Part shown: in pieces, positions 8,302 to 16,866 of the stretch | How the letters are laid out: each line of letters starts with the position of its first letter | How positions within the stretch are numbered: position 1 is the stretch's first letter | Assembly: GCA_025358455.1 (NCBI GenBank) | Contig: JANYJP010000071.1 | Coordinates: forward strand, 1 to 41,653 | Source of the DNA: Bacteroidales bacterium | GTDB lineage: Bacteria > Bacteroidota > Bacteroidia > Bacteroidales > VadinHA17 | Direction: 5' to 3' | Length of the DNA stretch: 41,653 nucleotides | Program-made: the position numbers and the translations under genes | Notes under the pieces: generated by a model | What the model saw: only the letters and a program-made list of their open reading frames with translations | The model's database searches: none | Told to the model about the DNA's origin: nothing

Positions 8302-9552
8302 TCAGCTCAGCAGATGAATAACTAATCCGCTTCGTAATTTTGGTTCAAACCAGGTTGATTTAGGAGGCATAATATTGCCTGAATCAGCAATTGTGATTAA
8401 CTGAAGCATTGACACAGGAAAAAGTGCAAAGGCTACTTTCATATCACCATTGTCAACTCTCTTCTTAAGTTCTTTCAGGCCGCGGATGCCCCCAATAAAA
8501 TCGACACGTTTTGATCTTCTCAGATCCTGAATATCAAGAATTGGGCTAAGTACCTGATTTGTAAGAATTGTTACATCGAGAACACCAATGGGATCACTGT
8601 CATTATATGTACCCTCTTTTGCAGTCAGACTATACCACCTGCCATCGAGATACATTGAAAAGTTATGCAATTTATCAGGTTTATAAGTTTTTGTTCCTTT
8701 ATCAACAATTAAAAAACCTTTTTCAAGCCTGTGAATCAGATCCTGCGGAGTAAGACCGTTCAGATCCTTAACAGTTCTGTTATAATCGATAATATTAAGC
8801 TGATTATCAGGAAAATGTACTGCCAGAAAGAAATTATATTCCTCTGAACCGTTATGAGCTAAATTATTTTCCCGTTTTTCTTTTCCCACAAGGGCTGCCG
8901 CGGCAGTTCTGTGATGACCGTCTGCAACATAGGTAAAAGGAACCTTTTTTGCAAAAAGCCTCTCTATCAGCTTATTGGTATCAGGTTTTTTCACAACCCA
9001 GAACTGATGTCCAAATCCATCTTCGGCTACAAAATCATATTCTGGTTTCTCTTCTGTAACAATCTGATTAACTATATCATCAAGCTCCTTCACAGCAGGA
9101 TAGGTAAAGAACACCGGTTCAATATTTGCGTTATTGACTCGGACATGAGCCATTCGGTCCTGTTCCTTGTCAGGCCGCGTAAGTTCATGTTTCTTAATTA
9201 TTCCATTGAGATAATCATCAACTGATGCACAACCAACTATTCCATATTGTGTTCGGCCATTCATTGTCTGGGCATAAATATAGAAATGGGGTTTATCATC
9301 CGGAACAAGCCATCCATTTTTCTGCCATTTCCGGAAGTTCTCAACAGATTTATTGTACACTTCCGGAGAATGAGTATCTGTATCGGGGGGCAGGTCAATC
9401 TCCGATCTGGTTATATGGAGTAAAGAACACTCCTTTCCTTTTGCCATCATGGCCGCCTCACTGGTATTCATAACATCATAAGGCAGACAGGCGAGGTCAC
9501 TGGCTATAGCACGGGGAGGCCTTAACCCCCTGAAAGGTTTAACAACTGCCAT
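8302..9552 (-). CDS. DUF1015 family protein
   Basis: 416-aa member of the DUF1015 family. Hallmarks are the N-terminal KPFRGLRPP and LPYDVMN, then HELTRPDKEQDRMAH (about 119-133), VADGHHRTAAA (about 210-220) and a C-terminal FIGGIRGLKELKKRVDNG. The conserved His/Asp/Arg clusters suggest an enzyme, but no reaction has been firmly assigned to my knowledge. It is repeatedly found beside serA and serC in Bacteroidota and other phyla, as here: it starts 19 nt after the phosphoglycerate dehydrogenase stop. A role linked to serine metabolism is inferred from that linkage. Confidence 0.92.
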   Translation of the reverse strand: MAVVKPFRGLRPPRAIASDLACLPYDVMNTSEAAMMAKGKECSLLHITRSEIDLPPDTDTHSPEVYNKSVENFRKWQKNGWLVPDDKPHFYIYAQTMNGRTQYGIVGCASVDDYLNGIIKKHELTRPDKEQDRMAHVRVNNANIEPVFFTYPAVKELDDIVNQIVTEEKPEYDFVAEDGFGHQFWVVKKPDTNKLIERLFAKKVPFTYVADGHHRTAAAALVGKEKRENNLAHNGSEEYNFFLAVHFPDNQLNIIDYNRTVKDLNGLTPQDLIHRLEKGFLIVDKGTKTYKPDKLHNFSMYLDGRWYSLTAKEGTYNDSDPIGVLDVTILTNQVLSPILDIQDLRRSKRVDFIGGIRGLKELKKRVDNGDMKVAFALFPVSMLQLITIADSGNIMPPKSTWFEPKLRSGLVIHLLS

Positions 9553-9571
9553 CTTAAATATCTTTTTACTG

Positions 9572-10495
9572 TTACTTATTTAGTTTGTATTTTTCAATGC
9601 CTTTTCTAAAGTAACTAATAATTTGTCTGGCTGCAGCTACTCCGGCATTTATGTTAGCTTCTTCGGTCTGAGCGCCCATTTTTTTTGCAGTAAAAATATA
9701 TCTTCCCTGATATTTCTCTTCAAATACAGCTTTACAATCCGGTTCAATATCTGACAGATAACAAAAATCAGTACGCTCTTCAAAGATTTTAAGCAAACCT
9801 GCTTCATCGACAACCTCTTTTCTGGCTGTATTTACAAGTACAGCATTCTGAGGCATTTTTTTCATGAGATCGTAGCTAATCAGTTTATTGGTTCTCTCAT
9901 TTAAGGGCATATGAATTGAGATATACTGGCACTTTAAATACAACTCTTCCAGGTTTATGCATTGTTTGGCACCATTATTCTTCATTACTCTTTCACTTAC
10001 AAAGGGATCGTAAGTGTATGTATCCATACCGAACCCCCTTGCTATGTCTGCAACGTATTTCCCCACGTTTCCAAAGCCATGCAATCCTAAAGTTTTCATT
10101 CTGAGTTCACTACCAGACTTCTTCCCGTTGAATCCTCCCCTTATCTGAAAAAGCAACAATTCGAACACAAGTTCAGCGACCGCATTTGAATTTTGTCCGG
10201 GCGTGTTCATTGCTATAACATTGTGCTCAGTACATGACTTAATGTCAAGATTATCATATCCCGCTCCTGCCCTCACTACAATTTTTAACTGTTTTGCAGC
10301 ATCCAGCACTTCATCAGTAACCATATCGCTCCTAACTATCAATGCATCAGCATCCGACACTGCTGTAAGTAGTTCTGATGTGTTTTTATAATTCTCAAGC
10401 AATGCAAGTGAGTACCCTGCAGCTTCAGTCACTTCACGGATCTGTCTTATAGCTATTGGGGCAAATGGTTTTTCAGTTGCAACAAGTACTTTCAT
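9572..10495 (-). CDS. serA: D-3-phosphoglycerate dehydrogenase, short form
   Basis: 307-aa D-2-hydroxyacid dehydrogenase, without the ACT regulatory domain of E. coli SerA (410 aa). It oxidises 3-phosphoglycerate to 3-phosphohydroxypyruvate, the first step of serine synthesis. The Rossmann motif GFGNVG is at 140-145, the substrate/catalytic Arg at R225 (NTARKEVVDE) and the Glu at E251 (DIEPD). Where most family members have the catalytic His in TPHxGA, this protein reads FTAKKMGAQTEEA with K271-K272. This Lys substitution is, to my knowledge, shared by Bacteroidales and the Entamoeba enzyme. It sits directly downstream of serC, so the two form a serine-biosynthesis operon. Lack of ACT implies no serine feedback by that route. 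Confidence 0.93.
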   Translation of the reverse strand: MKVLVATEKPFAPIAIRQIREVTEAAGYSLALLENYKNTSELLTAVSDADALIVRSDMVTDEVLDAAKQLKIVVRAGAGYDNLDIKSCTEHNVIAMNTPGQNSNAVAELVFELLLFQIRGGFNGKKSGSELRMKTLGLHGFGNVGKYVADIARGFGMDTYTYDPFVSERVMKNNGAKQCINLEELYLKCQYISIHMPLNERTNKLISYDLMKKMPQNAVLVNTARKEVVDEAGLLKIFEERTDFCYLSDIEPDCKAVFEEKYQGRYIFTAKKMGAQTEEANINAGVAAARQIISYFRKGIEKYKLNK

Positions 10496-10513
10496 ATCTT
10501 AGTTTTAATAATT

Positions 10514-10539
10514 GAGACTGCAGGAAAACCTGCAGTCTC
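10514..10539. other. Intercistronic hairpin between serC and serA
   Basis: A perfect 11-bp inverted repeat, GAGACTGCAGG-AAAA-CCTGCAGTCTC, lies in the 58-nt gap between serC and serA, 19 nt before the serA ATG. On the minus strand the 3' flank is AATTATTAAAAC, not a T run, so it is a poor terminator. It may be an mRNA processing or stability element that sets the serC:serA ratio. Confidence 0.6.
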
Positions 10540-10553
10540 TAATTTTTGATTAC

Positions 10554-11624
10554 TTAATTATCAGACTCAAATTCTTTCATCGCACTTACAAGAGCTTCTA
10601 CGCTCTCTTTTGGCAGTGCGTTATAGGTTGATGCACGAAAACCTCCGGTTAAACGATGGCCTTCAATACCAAGCATCCCCTTTGACCTGGCAAAATCAGC
10701 AAATGGTTTTTCAAGATCCTTATAGGCTGGCGCCATTACAAAACAAATATTCATCAGAGATCTGTCTTCCGGATCGTTTATTGTAGTGACAAACAATTTA
10801 TTTCTGTCTATTTCGTCATAAAGGATTTTTGCCTTTTCAATATTTTTTTTCTGGATGGCTTTAATACCACCAAGATTTTTCAGCCATGTAAGGGTCTGCT
10901 GAGCAGCAAAGACCGTAAATACCGGAGGGGTGTTGAACATCGACTCCCCTTTTATATGCACCCTGTAGTCTAACATTGAAGGAATAGGCCTGGTAACTTT
11001 TCCGAGAATATCTTCTTTAATGATAACGAAAGCCATACCCGCAGGTGCAAGGTTTTTCTGAGCACCGCCATAAATAAGGGAATATTTTGAAACATCAATG
11101 GGACGGCTGAAAATATCAGATGACATATCGGCTACAAGAGGGATTTTTACATCCAGATCCTTTTTTAACTCCGTACCATAAATGGTGTTGTTTGTTGTAA
11201 TATGAAAATATTCTGCATCGGCCGGAATTGTATAATTTTTTGGTATATAATTAAACATCTTTTCCTTCGAGGATGCAACTTCAACTGCTTCCCCAAAGAG
11301 CTTGGCTTCCTTAAGTGCTTTACTGGCCCACTCACCTGTATTAAGATAAGCTGCTTTTTTGTTCATAAGGTTCATCGGGACCATTGCAAACTGCAGACTG
11401 GCTCCACCACCAAGAAATATAACCTGATAACCTGAAGGAATCTCCAGTAATTCTTTAAAGAGCGAAATAGTGTCGTTCATACAGGCAACAAATTCTTTGC
11501 TGCGATGAGATATCTCAAGGATCGATAATCCTGTTCCTGCAAAATCTTTTATTCCTTCTATAGTCTTATCAAGAGTGTATTGAGGAAGAATTGAAGGACC
11601 TGCATAAAAGTTGTGTTTTTTCAT
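10554..11624 (-). CDS. serC: Phosphoserine aminotransferase
   Basis: 356-aa class V aminotransferase that converts 3-phosphohydroxypyruvate and glutamate to O-phosphoserine and 2-oxoglutarate. The N-terminal FYAGPSILP is typical. [16 protein letters not shown] (about 71-86) binds the cofactor phosphate, and the PLP lysine is K190 in [12 protein letters not shown]. The C-terminal [17 protein letters not shown] substrate-binding segment is intact. It is the first gene of the run serC-serA-DUF1015-yggS-DHOD-like. A possible -7 box (TATTTTTG) lies 50 nt upstream of the ATG. Length matches the family. Confidence 0.96.
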   Translation of the reverse strand: MKKHNFYAGPSILPQYTLDKTIEGIKDFAGTGLSILEISHRSKEFVACMNDTISLFKELLEIPSGYQVIFLGGGASLQFAMVPMNLMNKKAAYLNTGEWASKALKEAKLFGEAVEVASSKEKMFNYIPKNYTIPADAEYFHITTNNTIYGTELKKDLDVKIPLVADMSSDIFSRPIDVSKYSLIYGGAQKNLAPAGMAFVIIKEDILGKVTRPIPSMLDYRVHIKGESMFNTPPVFTVFAAQQTLTWLKNLGGIKAIQKKNIEKAKILYDEIDRNKLFVTTINDPEDRSLMNICFVMAPAYKDLEKPFADFARSKGMLGIEGHRLTGGFRASTYNALPKESVEALVSAMKEFESDN

Positions 11625-11674
11625 TTAGGATTTTTTTACGGTAAATAATAGATATATCAGAATTTATGCAATTA

Positions 11675-11682
11675 CAAAAATA
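11675..11682 (-). promoter_or_regulatory. Possible -7 box for serC operon
   Basis: TATTTTTG on the minus strand fits TAnnTTTG, about 50 nt before the serC ATG (11624). No TTG is found 18-20 nt further upstream, so the call is weak. Confidence 0.35.
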
Positions 11683-11735
11683 GATAAATATTGCTCATTC
11701 CTGTTAATTAATCAGCACACATAAAATATAGCGTT

Positions 11736-12458
11736 TTACACAGAATGGTCAATAAGAACCCCGTTATTTAGTACAGGAATTTTTTTTGTAAAATCAGGTG
11801 TCAGACAAAACTCGATGCAATCATCCAGACCTTTATCCTTCAGCCTGTTTCTCTGGGCAATTTTCTTTACATATCTATGCAAATCATTCCTGGCAATTGA
11901 CCAGAGATCCATCCCAGCCATGGTTGAATCGCAAATTGATGTATAAAAACCGCTTTTCATTAACTTTTCTGCTATTGCTCCGGCACAGATTGTATCTTCT
12001 ATATTAAACTTGTTTTTCCATCCTGCACAGAAAAGCATGACATCCCTTTCCTGGTTAATCAGCCATTCTGAAAGTGCGCTTATATTCAGGAATGAACCAA
12101 TTACAGTCATGTGGGACGATGAAGCAAGTTTGATGATCCCTGTACCATTTGTAGTGCTATAAACAATAGTTTTTCCTTCAACTTTCTCCTTAGTAAAATT
12201 AAATGGAGAGTTTCCAAAATCGGCAAAATCAAGGACAAATCCATCGCGTTCCGCGGCAACCAGATAACCCTTGGACTTGTACTCCTTTGCTTTCACAATA
12301 TCTTCAACCGGAATTATTTCAGTTGCCCCGTTTTCAAAAGCAGTACAAATCGAGGATGAGGCTCTCAGGACATCGATGATTATCACGATTGAATCAACAC
12401 AATCCTCAGGCACATATAATGCAGGTGAGAAACATGTTTCAAGTTTTCTTTTAGTCAT
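11736..12458 (-). CDS. comB: 2-phosphosulfolactate phosphatase (ComB family)
   Basis: 240-aa ComB-family Mg-dependent phosphatase. Motifs: IDVLRASSSICTAFENGA (about 29-46), AERDG, GNSPFNF, YSTTNGTG (about 100-107) and CAGWKNKFNIEDTICAGAIAEKL (in parts, about 143-166). In methanogens ComB makes sulfolactate for coenzyme M. The family is also common in bacteria without coenzyme M, including Bacteroidota, where it may serve sulfolactate or sulfonate metabolism or act on another phosphate ester. No comA or comC is nearby, so the physiological substrate here is unproven. It lies downstream of gcvT on the same strand with a 91-nt gap. Confidence 0.88.
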   Translation of the reverse strand: MTKRKLETCFSPALYVPEDCVDSIVIIIDVLRASSSICTAFENGATEIIPVEDIVKAKEYKSKGYLVAAERDGFVLDFADFGNSPFNFTKEKVEGKTIVYSTTNGTGIIKLASSSHMTVIGSFLNISALSEWLINQERDVMLFCAGWKNKFNIEDTICAGAIAEKLMKSGFYTSICDSTMAGMDLWSIARNDLHRYVKKIAQRNRLKDKGLDDCIEFCLTPDFTKKIPVLNNGVLIDHSV

Positions 12459-12549
12459 ATCAGAAATTCTTCCCTGGTGTTTCTTTGAGTTTAGGGCCCA
12501 AAGTTGAAACCAGAAGTTTTTCTAAAGGATAAAATGATTTTCAGATCAT

Positions 12550-13659
12550 TTATTTACTTTTGTTATATATAGGAAGGTCAACAATTTTTGCCTTAATGTC
12601 TTTATTTCTGATCCGGATAAATATTTCTGTGCCAGTCTTCCAATAGCCTTTATTAAGATAAGCCATTCCAATCCCCTGTTTCATCATAGGTGACATAGTG
12701 CCAGAAGTAACTTCTCCTATTATTTCACTTTTGGCATTCACAACTTCGTAATGCTGCCTGGGAATTCCACGGTCAATCATAACGAAACCTTTTAGCCTTT
12801 TATCGACCCCATTTTCTTTTTGTTTAAGAAGAATGGGTTTATCAATGAAATCTTTTCCGGCAGGAAATTTAGTGATCCATCCCAATCCTGCTTCAATCGG
12901 AGATGTCATATCATTTATATCATTGCCATAAAGGCAGAATCCCATTTCAAGACGTAATGTATCCCTGGCGCCAAGACCAACAGGCTTTATACCAAATTCT
13001 TTACCTGCTTCAAAAACTGCTTTCCAGAGTTTAGCGCCGTCCTCATTTTTAACGTAGATCTCGCAACCACCTGCTCCTGTATAACCGGTGGTTGAAAAGA
13101 TCACATTGCTGATTCCTGCAAAGTCCAGAACCTTGAATGTATAATATTCCATATCTTCAACAGAGGTTTTCGTAAGCTTCTGCATAGCCTTAAGAGCAAG
13201 TGGTCCCTGAACTGCCAGCTGTGCTATATTTTCTGAAGCATTAATTAGATCCTTGCCGGCTTTCAGTCCGAATTTTGCTGAGTTTGCAACGCACCAGTTC
13301 CAGTCCTTTTCAATATTTGAAGCATTGACCACCAGAAGATATTTCTCCTGATTATATCTGTAAACAAGCAGATCATCAACTATACCACCTTTTCCATTAG
13401 GGAAACATGAATACTGTACCTTTCCATCAAACAGCGCTGACACGTCATTTGATGTTATATGTTGAAGAAATTTAAATGAGGAAGGACCTGTAACCCAGAA
13501 TTCACCCATATGTGAAACATCGAAAACTCCCACCTTTTCTCTTACTGTAATGTGTTCTTCATTGATTCCAACATACTCAACCGGCATATTATAACCGGCA
13601 AAAGGAACCATTTTGGCACCAGCTTCCTGGTGAAATTTTGTAAATGCAGTGTTTTTCAT
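12550..13659 (-). CDS. gcvT: Glycine cleavage system aminomethyltransferase (T protein)
   Basis: 369-aa T protein of the glycine cleavage system. It transfers the methylene carbon from the aminomethyl-lipoyl H protein to tetrahydrofolate, releasing ammonia. The N-terminal FHQEAGAKMVPFAGYNMPVEY, VGVFDVSHMGEF, GYTGAGGCEIY and the folate-site segment LGARDTLRLEMGFCLYGNDI (in parts) are all present, with the usual C-terminal barrel (SGTMSPMMKQGIGMAYL). H and P proteins are not in this window, so the system is dispersed. It lies in a serine/glycine/one-carbon neighbourhood with serC and serA. Confidence 0.97.
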   Translation of the reverse strand: MKNTAFTKFHQEAGAKMVPFAGYNMPVEYVGINEEHITVREKVGVFDVSHMGEFWVTGPSSFKFLQHITSNDVSALFDGKVQYSCFPNGKGGIVDDLLVYRYNQEKYLLVVNASNIEKDWNWCVANSAKFGLKAGKDLINASENIAQLAVQGPLALKAMQKLTKTSVEDMEYYTFKVLDFAGISNVIFSTTGYTGAGGCEIYVKNEDGAKLWKAVFEAGKEFGIKPVGLGARDTLRLEMGFCLYGNDINDMTSPIEAGLGWITKFPAGKDFIDKPILLKQKENGVDKRLKGFVMIDRGIPRQHYEVVNAKSEIIGEVTSGTMSPMMKQGIGMAYLNKGYWKTGTEIFIRIRNKDIKAKIVDLPIYNKSK

Positions 13660-13752
13660 TTATTTATCATTTTATTTTTTTTAAAAGCAGAGCTGACAGA
13701 AATAAATTTCCACAAAGAAAGTAAAGAGATTTATTAAAATGTCTGACGATTA

Positions 13753-15819
13753 TCAAAGTTCCAGAATTTTAAATTCAACTCTTCTGTTTTTGGCTCGTCC
13801 CTGAGAAGTTGCATTATCCGCAACAGGCTGCAAAGATCCGTATCCTTTAGATTCCATGCGTAACCTGACTATACCTTTCTTAACAAGATACTCAACTACA
13901 GCTTTTGCCCTCTCACCCGATAATTTAGAGTTGATGGCTTCACTTCCTGTCTTATCAGTATGTCCGGATATCTCGATTTTCATTTGATCATTTTCCTTCA
14001 AAATGTTTAGCAAACGTTCAAGTTCGGTATACGAACCGGGGGTAATAATTGATTTTCCTGTTTCAAACAGGATGTTTTTAAGAACAACTTTCTTTCCTAA
14101 CTTAATCTTAATTAGCTCTATATTAAGATTATACACATCTTTTGGCCAGTTATCCGGAACATCAATCCGTTTCATATCAGAAAGGAATCCGGTAGCGCGC
14201 AGGTCAATCATATAAGTTTTCTTTGCAGGGAGTTTTACCCTGTAACTTCCATCAACATCTGAACTTGCTGTTGTGGCCACAATTTCATTAGTGCTCTTAT
14301 CAATAACATCAACTTTTGCCAGTACCGGGTCGCCAGTGTCTGAGTCTTTGATTTTTCCTGTCAGGTACAAAACCAGTTCTTTAACCAGTTCCTGCTGGAT
14401 AACCGGCGGTTGATTCTCCTTAACGAACACAACTGTATCGCGAACAGGCGGAGCCGGTTTAATTATCACTGCCAGAGGCTTAGGAGGCAGAATACGTCCG
14501 CTATAAATGTCAAGCCCTCCGTTTCCGCCGCTTCTGTTTGATGCAAAATAAAATGTACTGTCTTCAGTGGGTGAAGGATAAAAAAATAGTTCGTCCCAGG
14601 GCGTATTTACCGGGTATCCGCAATTTCGAACCGTGTCCCATTCACCCATTTTATTTTTAATACTATAGAAAATGTCAAAGCCACCTATTGAATTGTGACC
14701 CCTGGAGCTGAACCAAAGTGTATCTCCGGACCTGGAAAACCTCACGGATTCTTCATCCGAAGCAGTGTTGATATTACTTCCTGCATTTTTTGGTTTTGAC
14801 CATTTGCGACCTGTCAGCTTTTTAATAAAGTAAATATCCTTACCACCTAAATTATCTTTACCATTATCAGTAACAAAATATATTTCTTTACCTGAAGGAC
14901 TGAAACAGAATGAGGTTTCGGATCCGTTGCTGTTAATTGAAAAGGGGATTTGTAACGGAGATTTCCATATGCCTTTCTTATTTACTGAGACCTTTACATC
15001 ACCACCACTTTCATAACCTGCATAAACATACATTGTGTCATTAGTGCGACTGATATAGAGAGGCGTTTCACAAAACTTCGTGGTGATGTTCTTATCTGCG
15101 CTTTTAGCTAACTCCCAGGAGCCATTAATCTTTCGTGATACAAAAATATTCTCATCGAACTTTGTATCTGCATTACGTTTACGTGAATTGGGAACCTCAC
15201 GTCTTGACCCGAAGTACATTTTATTTCCATCAGAAGTTATGACTTCAGAATAATCATCAGATTCCGAGTTAATATTATTTCCCAAATTATCGATTCTGAT
15301 TCTAAGAGTATCTTTTGTTACTTTTATAGCTGAATTACATTCTTCGCTATATTTCTTTATGAGGGCCATTTCCCTATCAGGCTTTGTTCCCGGTGAAGTA
15401 AGATAATAATTGAATTTCTCGATAGCTTCAGAATACCTTCCGGAAAACTGAAGTGCATGTCCGGTAAGTAACAAAATATCTTCAGCGACATCTTTTTTAA
15501 GCTCAAAAGCTTTTAGTAAAAATCCGGCAGCTTCTTCCTTATTGTCTGACAAGAGTGCGGATACCCCGGTTTTATAATTCAATTCTGCATTTGAATTATT
15601 ATAAACAATTGCTTTTATATATTCATCAAATGCACTGCCATACCACACACCACCTTCATTATAGTATGAATCGCCATCAAGTACATGATTCCAGGCTTCA
15701 ATAAACCCGGATTTACCAAGATTGAAATCCCTTTTGCGTATTGTGACGTCTGTCTGGGCATCTAATAATACTGAAGATAATAGAAAAAAAACGATCAGGG
15801 AATGTAGAAAATATCGCAT
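13753..15819 (-). CDS. OmpA family protein with PD40 propeller repeats
   Basis: I place the start at the ATG at 15819 (688 aa), because it begins a clean signal peptide (MRYFLHSLIVFFLLSSVLLDAQ). The longer frame from 15891 would bury this signal behind 24 polar residues. Mature order: TPR-like helical repeats (about 35-175); PD40/WD40-like beta-propeller repeats (about 185-450, with recurring DxYFxSxR and DIYFIKK strands); a Pro-rich linker; a carboxypeptidase-regulatory-like beta domain (about 490-565); and an OmpA C-terminal peptidoglycan-binding domain (about 575-688, GHTDKTGSEAIN and GRAKNRRVEF). This architecture is typical of Bacteroidota envelope proteins, some linked to type IX secretion or gliding. 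It probably tethers the outer membrane to the cell wall. Confidence 0.93.
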   Translation of the reverse strand: MRYFLHSLIVFFLLSSVLLDAQTDVTIRKRDFNLGKSGFIEAWNHVLDGDSYYNEGGVWYGSAFDEYIKAIVYNNSNAELNYKTGVSALLSDNKEEAAGFLLKAFELKKDVAEDILLLTGHALQFSGRYSEAIEKFNYYLTSPGTKPDREMALIKKYSEECNSAIKVTKDTLRIRIDNLGNNINSESDDYSEVITSDGNKMYFGSRREVPNSRKRNADTKFDENIFVSRKINGSWELAKSADKNITTKFCETPLYISRTNDTMYVYAGYESGGDVKVSVNKKGIWKSPLQIPFSINSNGSETSFCFSPSGKEIYFVTDNGKDNLGGKDIYFIKKLTGRKWSKPKNAGSNINTASDEESVRFSRSGDTLWFSSRGHNSIGGFDIFYSIKNKMGEWDTVRNCGYPVNTPWDELFFYPSPTEDSTFYFASNRSGGNGGLDIYSGRILPPKPLAVIIKPAPPVRDTVVFVKENQPPVIQQELVKELVLYLTGKIKDSDTGDPVLAKVDVIDKSTNEIVATTASSDVDGSYRVKLPAKKTYMIDLRATGFLSDMKRIDVPDNWPKDVYNLNIELIKIKLGKKVVLKNILFETGKSIITPGSYTELERLLNILKENDQMKIEISGHTDKTGSEAINSKLSGERAKAVVEYLVKKGIVRLRMESKGYGSLQPVADNATSQGRAKNRRVEFKILEL

Positions 15820-15935
15820 AGCATCCTTTTTTTTATCCTCATAAAAGTAGCACTTTTCCCTAATTAAAAAAACATTCAGGGTTACAGCCATTTCGGATTG
15901 CAGTACCGATAATTATCGTGAATTGAAAATTTTGC

Positions 15936-15943
15936 TATATTTG
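15936..15943 (+). promoter_or_regulatory. -7 promoter box for Hpt-STAS genes
   Basis: TATATTTG is an exact TAnnTTTG match 48 nt before the Hpt ATG (15992). A TTG at the usual -33 distance is not evident. Confidence 0.4.
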
Positions 15944-15991
15944 TTTCTTATTCTTTGTGCTCTGATTATTAGTTTCTAACCTCTGGCAAAT

Positions 15992-16348
15992 ATGGATTTC
16001 AAATTCATAAATACTGAATACCTTGATTCCGTTTCAGGTGGAGATCCTGAGATCACACGTGAGATTGTTGAGATGTTCAGGGAACAGTCAGTTGAGATAT
16101 ATAATGAAATGGAATCCCTCCTTTCTGAAAAAAATTATAAATCTCTCGGACAGCTTTCTCATAAAGCTAAGTCATCGGTTGCGATAATGGGGATGGATGA
16201 TCTTGCGGCAATGCTAAAATCATTTGAACTTCAGGCCAGAGATGGGATTGAATCTGAATTATATGAGGGATATGTTATCAGATTTAAAAAAGATACAGAT
16301 GCCGCTGTTATTGAGCTCGATGAATTAGTTAAGAACCTGCTAAAGTAG
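15992..16348 (+). CDS. Hpt domain phosphotransfer protein
   Basis: 118-aa stand-alone histidine phosphotransfer (Hpt) protein, a four-helix bundle. The phospho-acceptor is H57 in LSHKAKSSVAIMG, matching the HxxKSS core of the family. It passes phosphoryl groups between a hybrid histidine kinase and a response regulator. No kinase or regulator is in the window, so its partners are encoded elsewhere. It is followed 4 nt later by a STAS-domain gene, so the two are co-transcribed. That pairing hints that phosphorelay input and anti-sigma-antagonist output meet here; this is inference. Confidence 0.9.
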   Translation: MDFKFINTEYLDSVSGGDPEITREIVEMFREQSVEIYNEMESLLSEKNYKSLGQLSHKAKSSVAIMGMDDLAAMLKSFELQARDGIESELYEGYVIRFKKDTDAAVIELDELVKNLLK

Positions 16349-16352
16349 AATA

Positions 16353-16688
16353 ATGATGATCAGTATTGAAAAAAGAGACAAGATTGACATCATATCCTTC
16401 TCAGTCAATAAAATTAATGCCCTTATTACCGATGATATCCGTGATGGAATCAACAAACTATTTGAAAATTCAAACTCACGGGTAATAATTAATCTTACCG
16501 GCGTTGAATATATTGACAGTTCCGGTTTTGGATGTTTCCTTTCTGTTATGAAGACCGCACGGAACAATTACGGTGTTCTGAAGTTTACAAATCCCGAGCC
16601 TGTAGTCAGGGATCTGTTCCATACACTTCACCTTCACACAGTCTTTCAGATCTATGAAGATATAGAGAGTTGTATAAAGTCCTTTTAA
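16353..16688 (+). CDS. STAS domain protein (anti-sigma factor antagonist type)
   Basis: 111-aa single STAS domain, similar in build to SpoIIAA/RsbV. The phosphorylatable serine region is GVEYIDSSGFGCFLSVM with DSSG at 55-58. In partner-switching systems a kinase phosphorylates this Ser and a PP2C phosphatase reverses it. Start could be either of two adjacent ATG codons (16353 or 16356). It lies 4 nt after the Hpt gene. No RsbW-like kinase of the classical type is adjacent, although a SiaB-type kinase is encoded 5 kb away on the other strand. Confidence 0.9.
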   Translation: MMISIEKRDKIDIISFSVNKINALITDDIRDGINKLFENSNSRVIINLTGVEYIDSSGFGCFLSVMKTARNNYGVLKFTNPEPVVRDLFHTLHLHTVFQIYEDIESCIKSF

Positions 16689-16799
16689 AAGGTCATTCAT
16701 AATCTATTTCTGAATAAGTCACTTAACCGGTCTTTGATGTCGGTAAGGCGACCCTCATCAAGCCCCTGCGGAAAAGTAGCTTAAGTAAAAGGATAGTAT

Positions 16800-16807
16800 T
16801 ATATTTG
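16800..16807 (+). promoter_or_regulatory. -7 promoter box for flavin reductase
   Basis: TATATTTG fits TAnnTTTG, 59 nt before the ATG at 16867. The surrounding 178-nt gap holds no other gene that I can see. Confidence 0.4.
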
Positions 16808-16866
16808 GACTTAAGTTATTCTGAATTCTCTAAATAAACATCACAATTAAATCAAAGAGCTGAAAA

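Noticed and set aside
15820-15891. Longer start of the OmpA family protein
   Set aside because: The extra 24 residues precede a complete signal peptide, which must be N-terminal to work.
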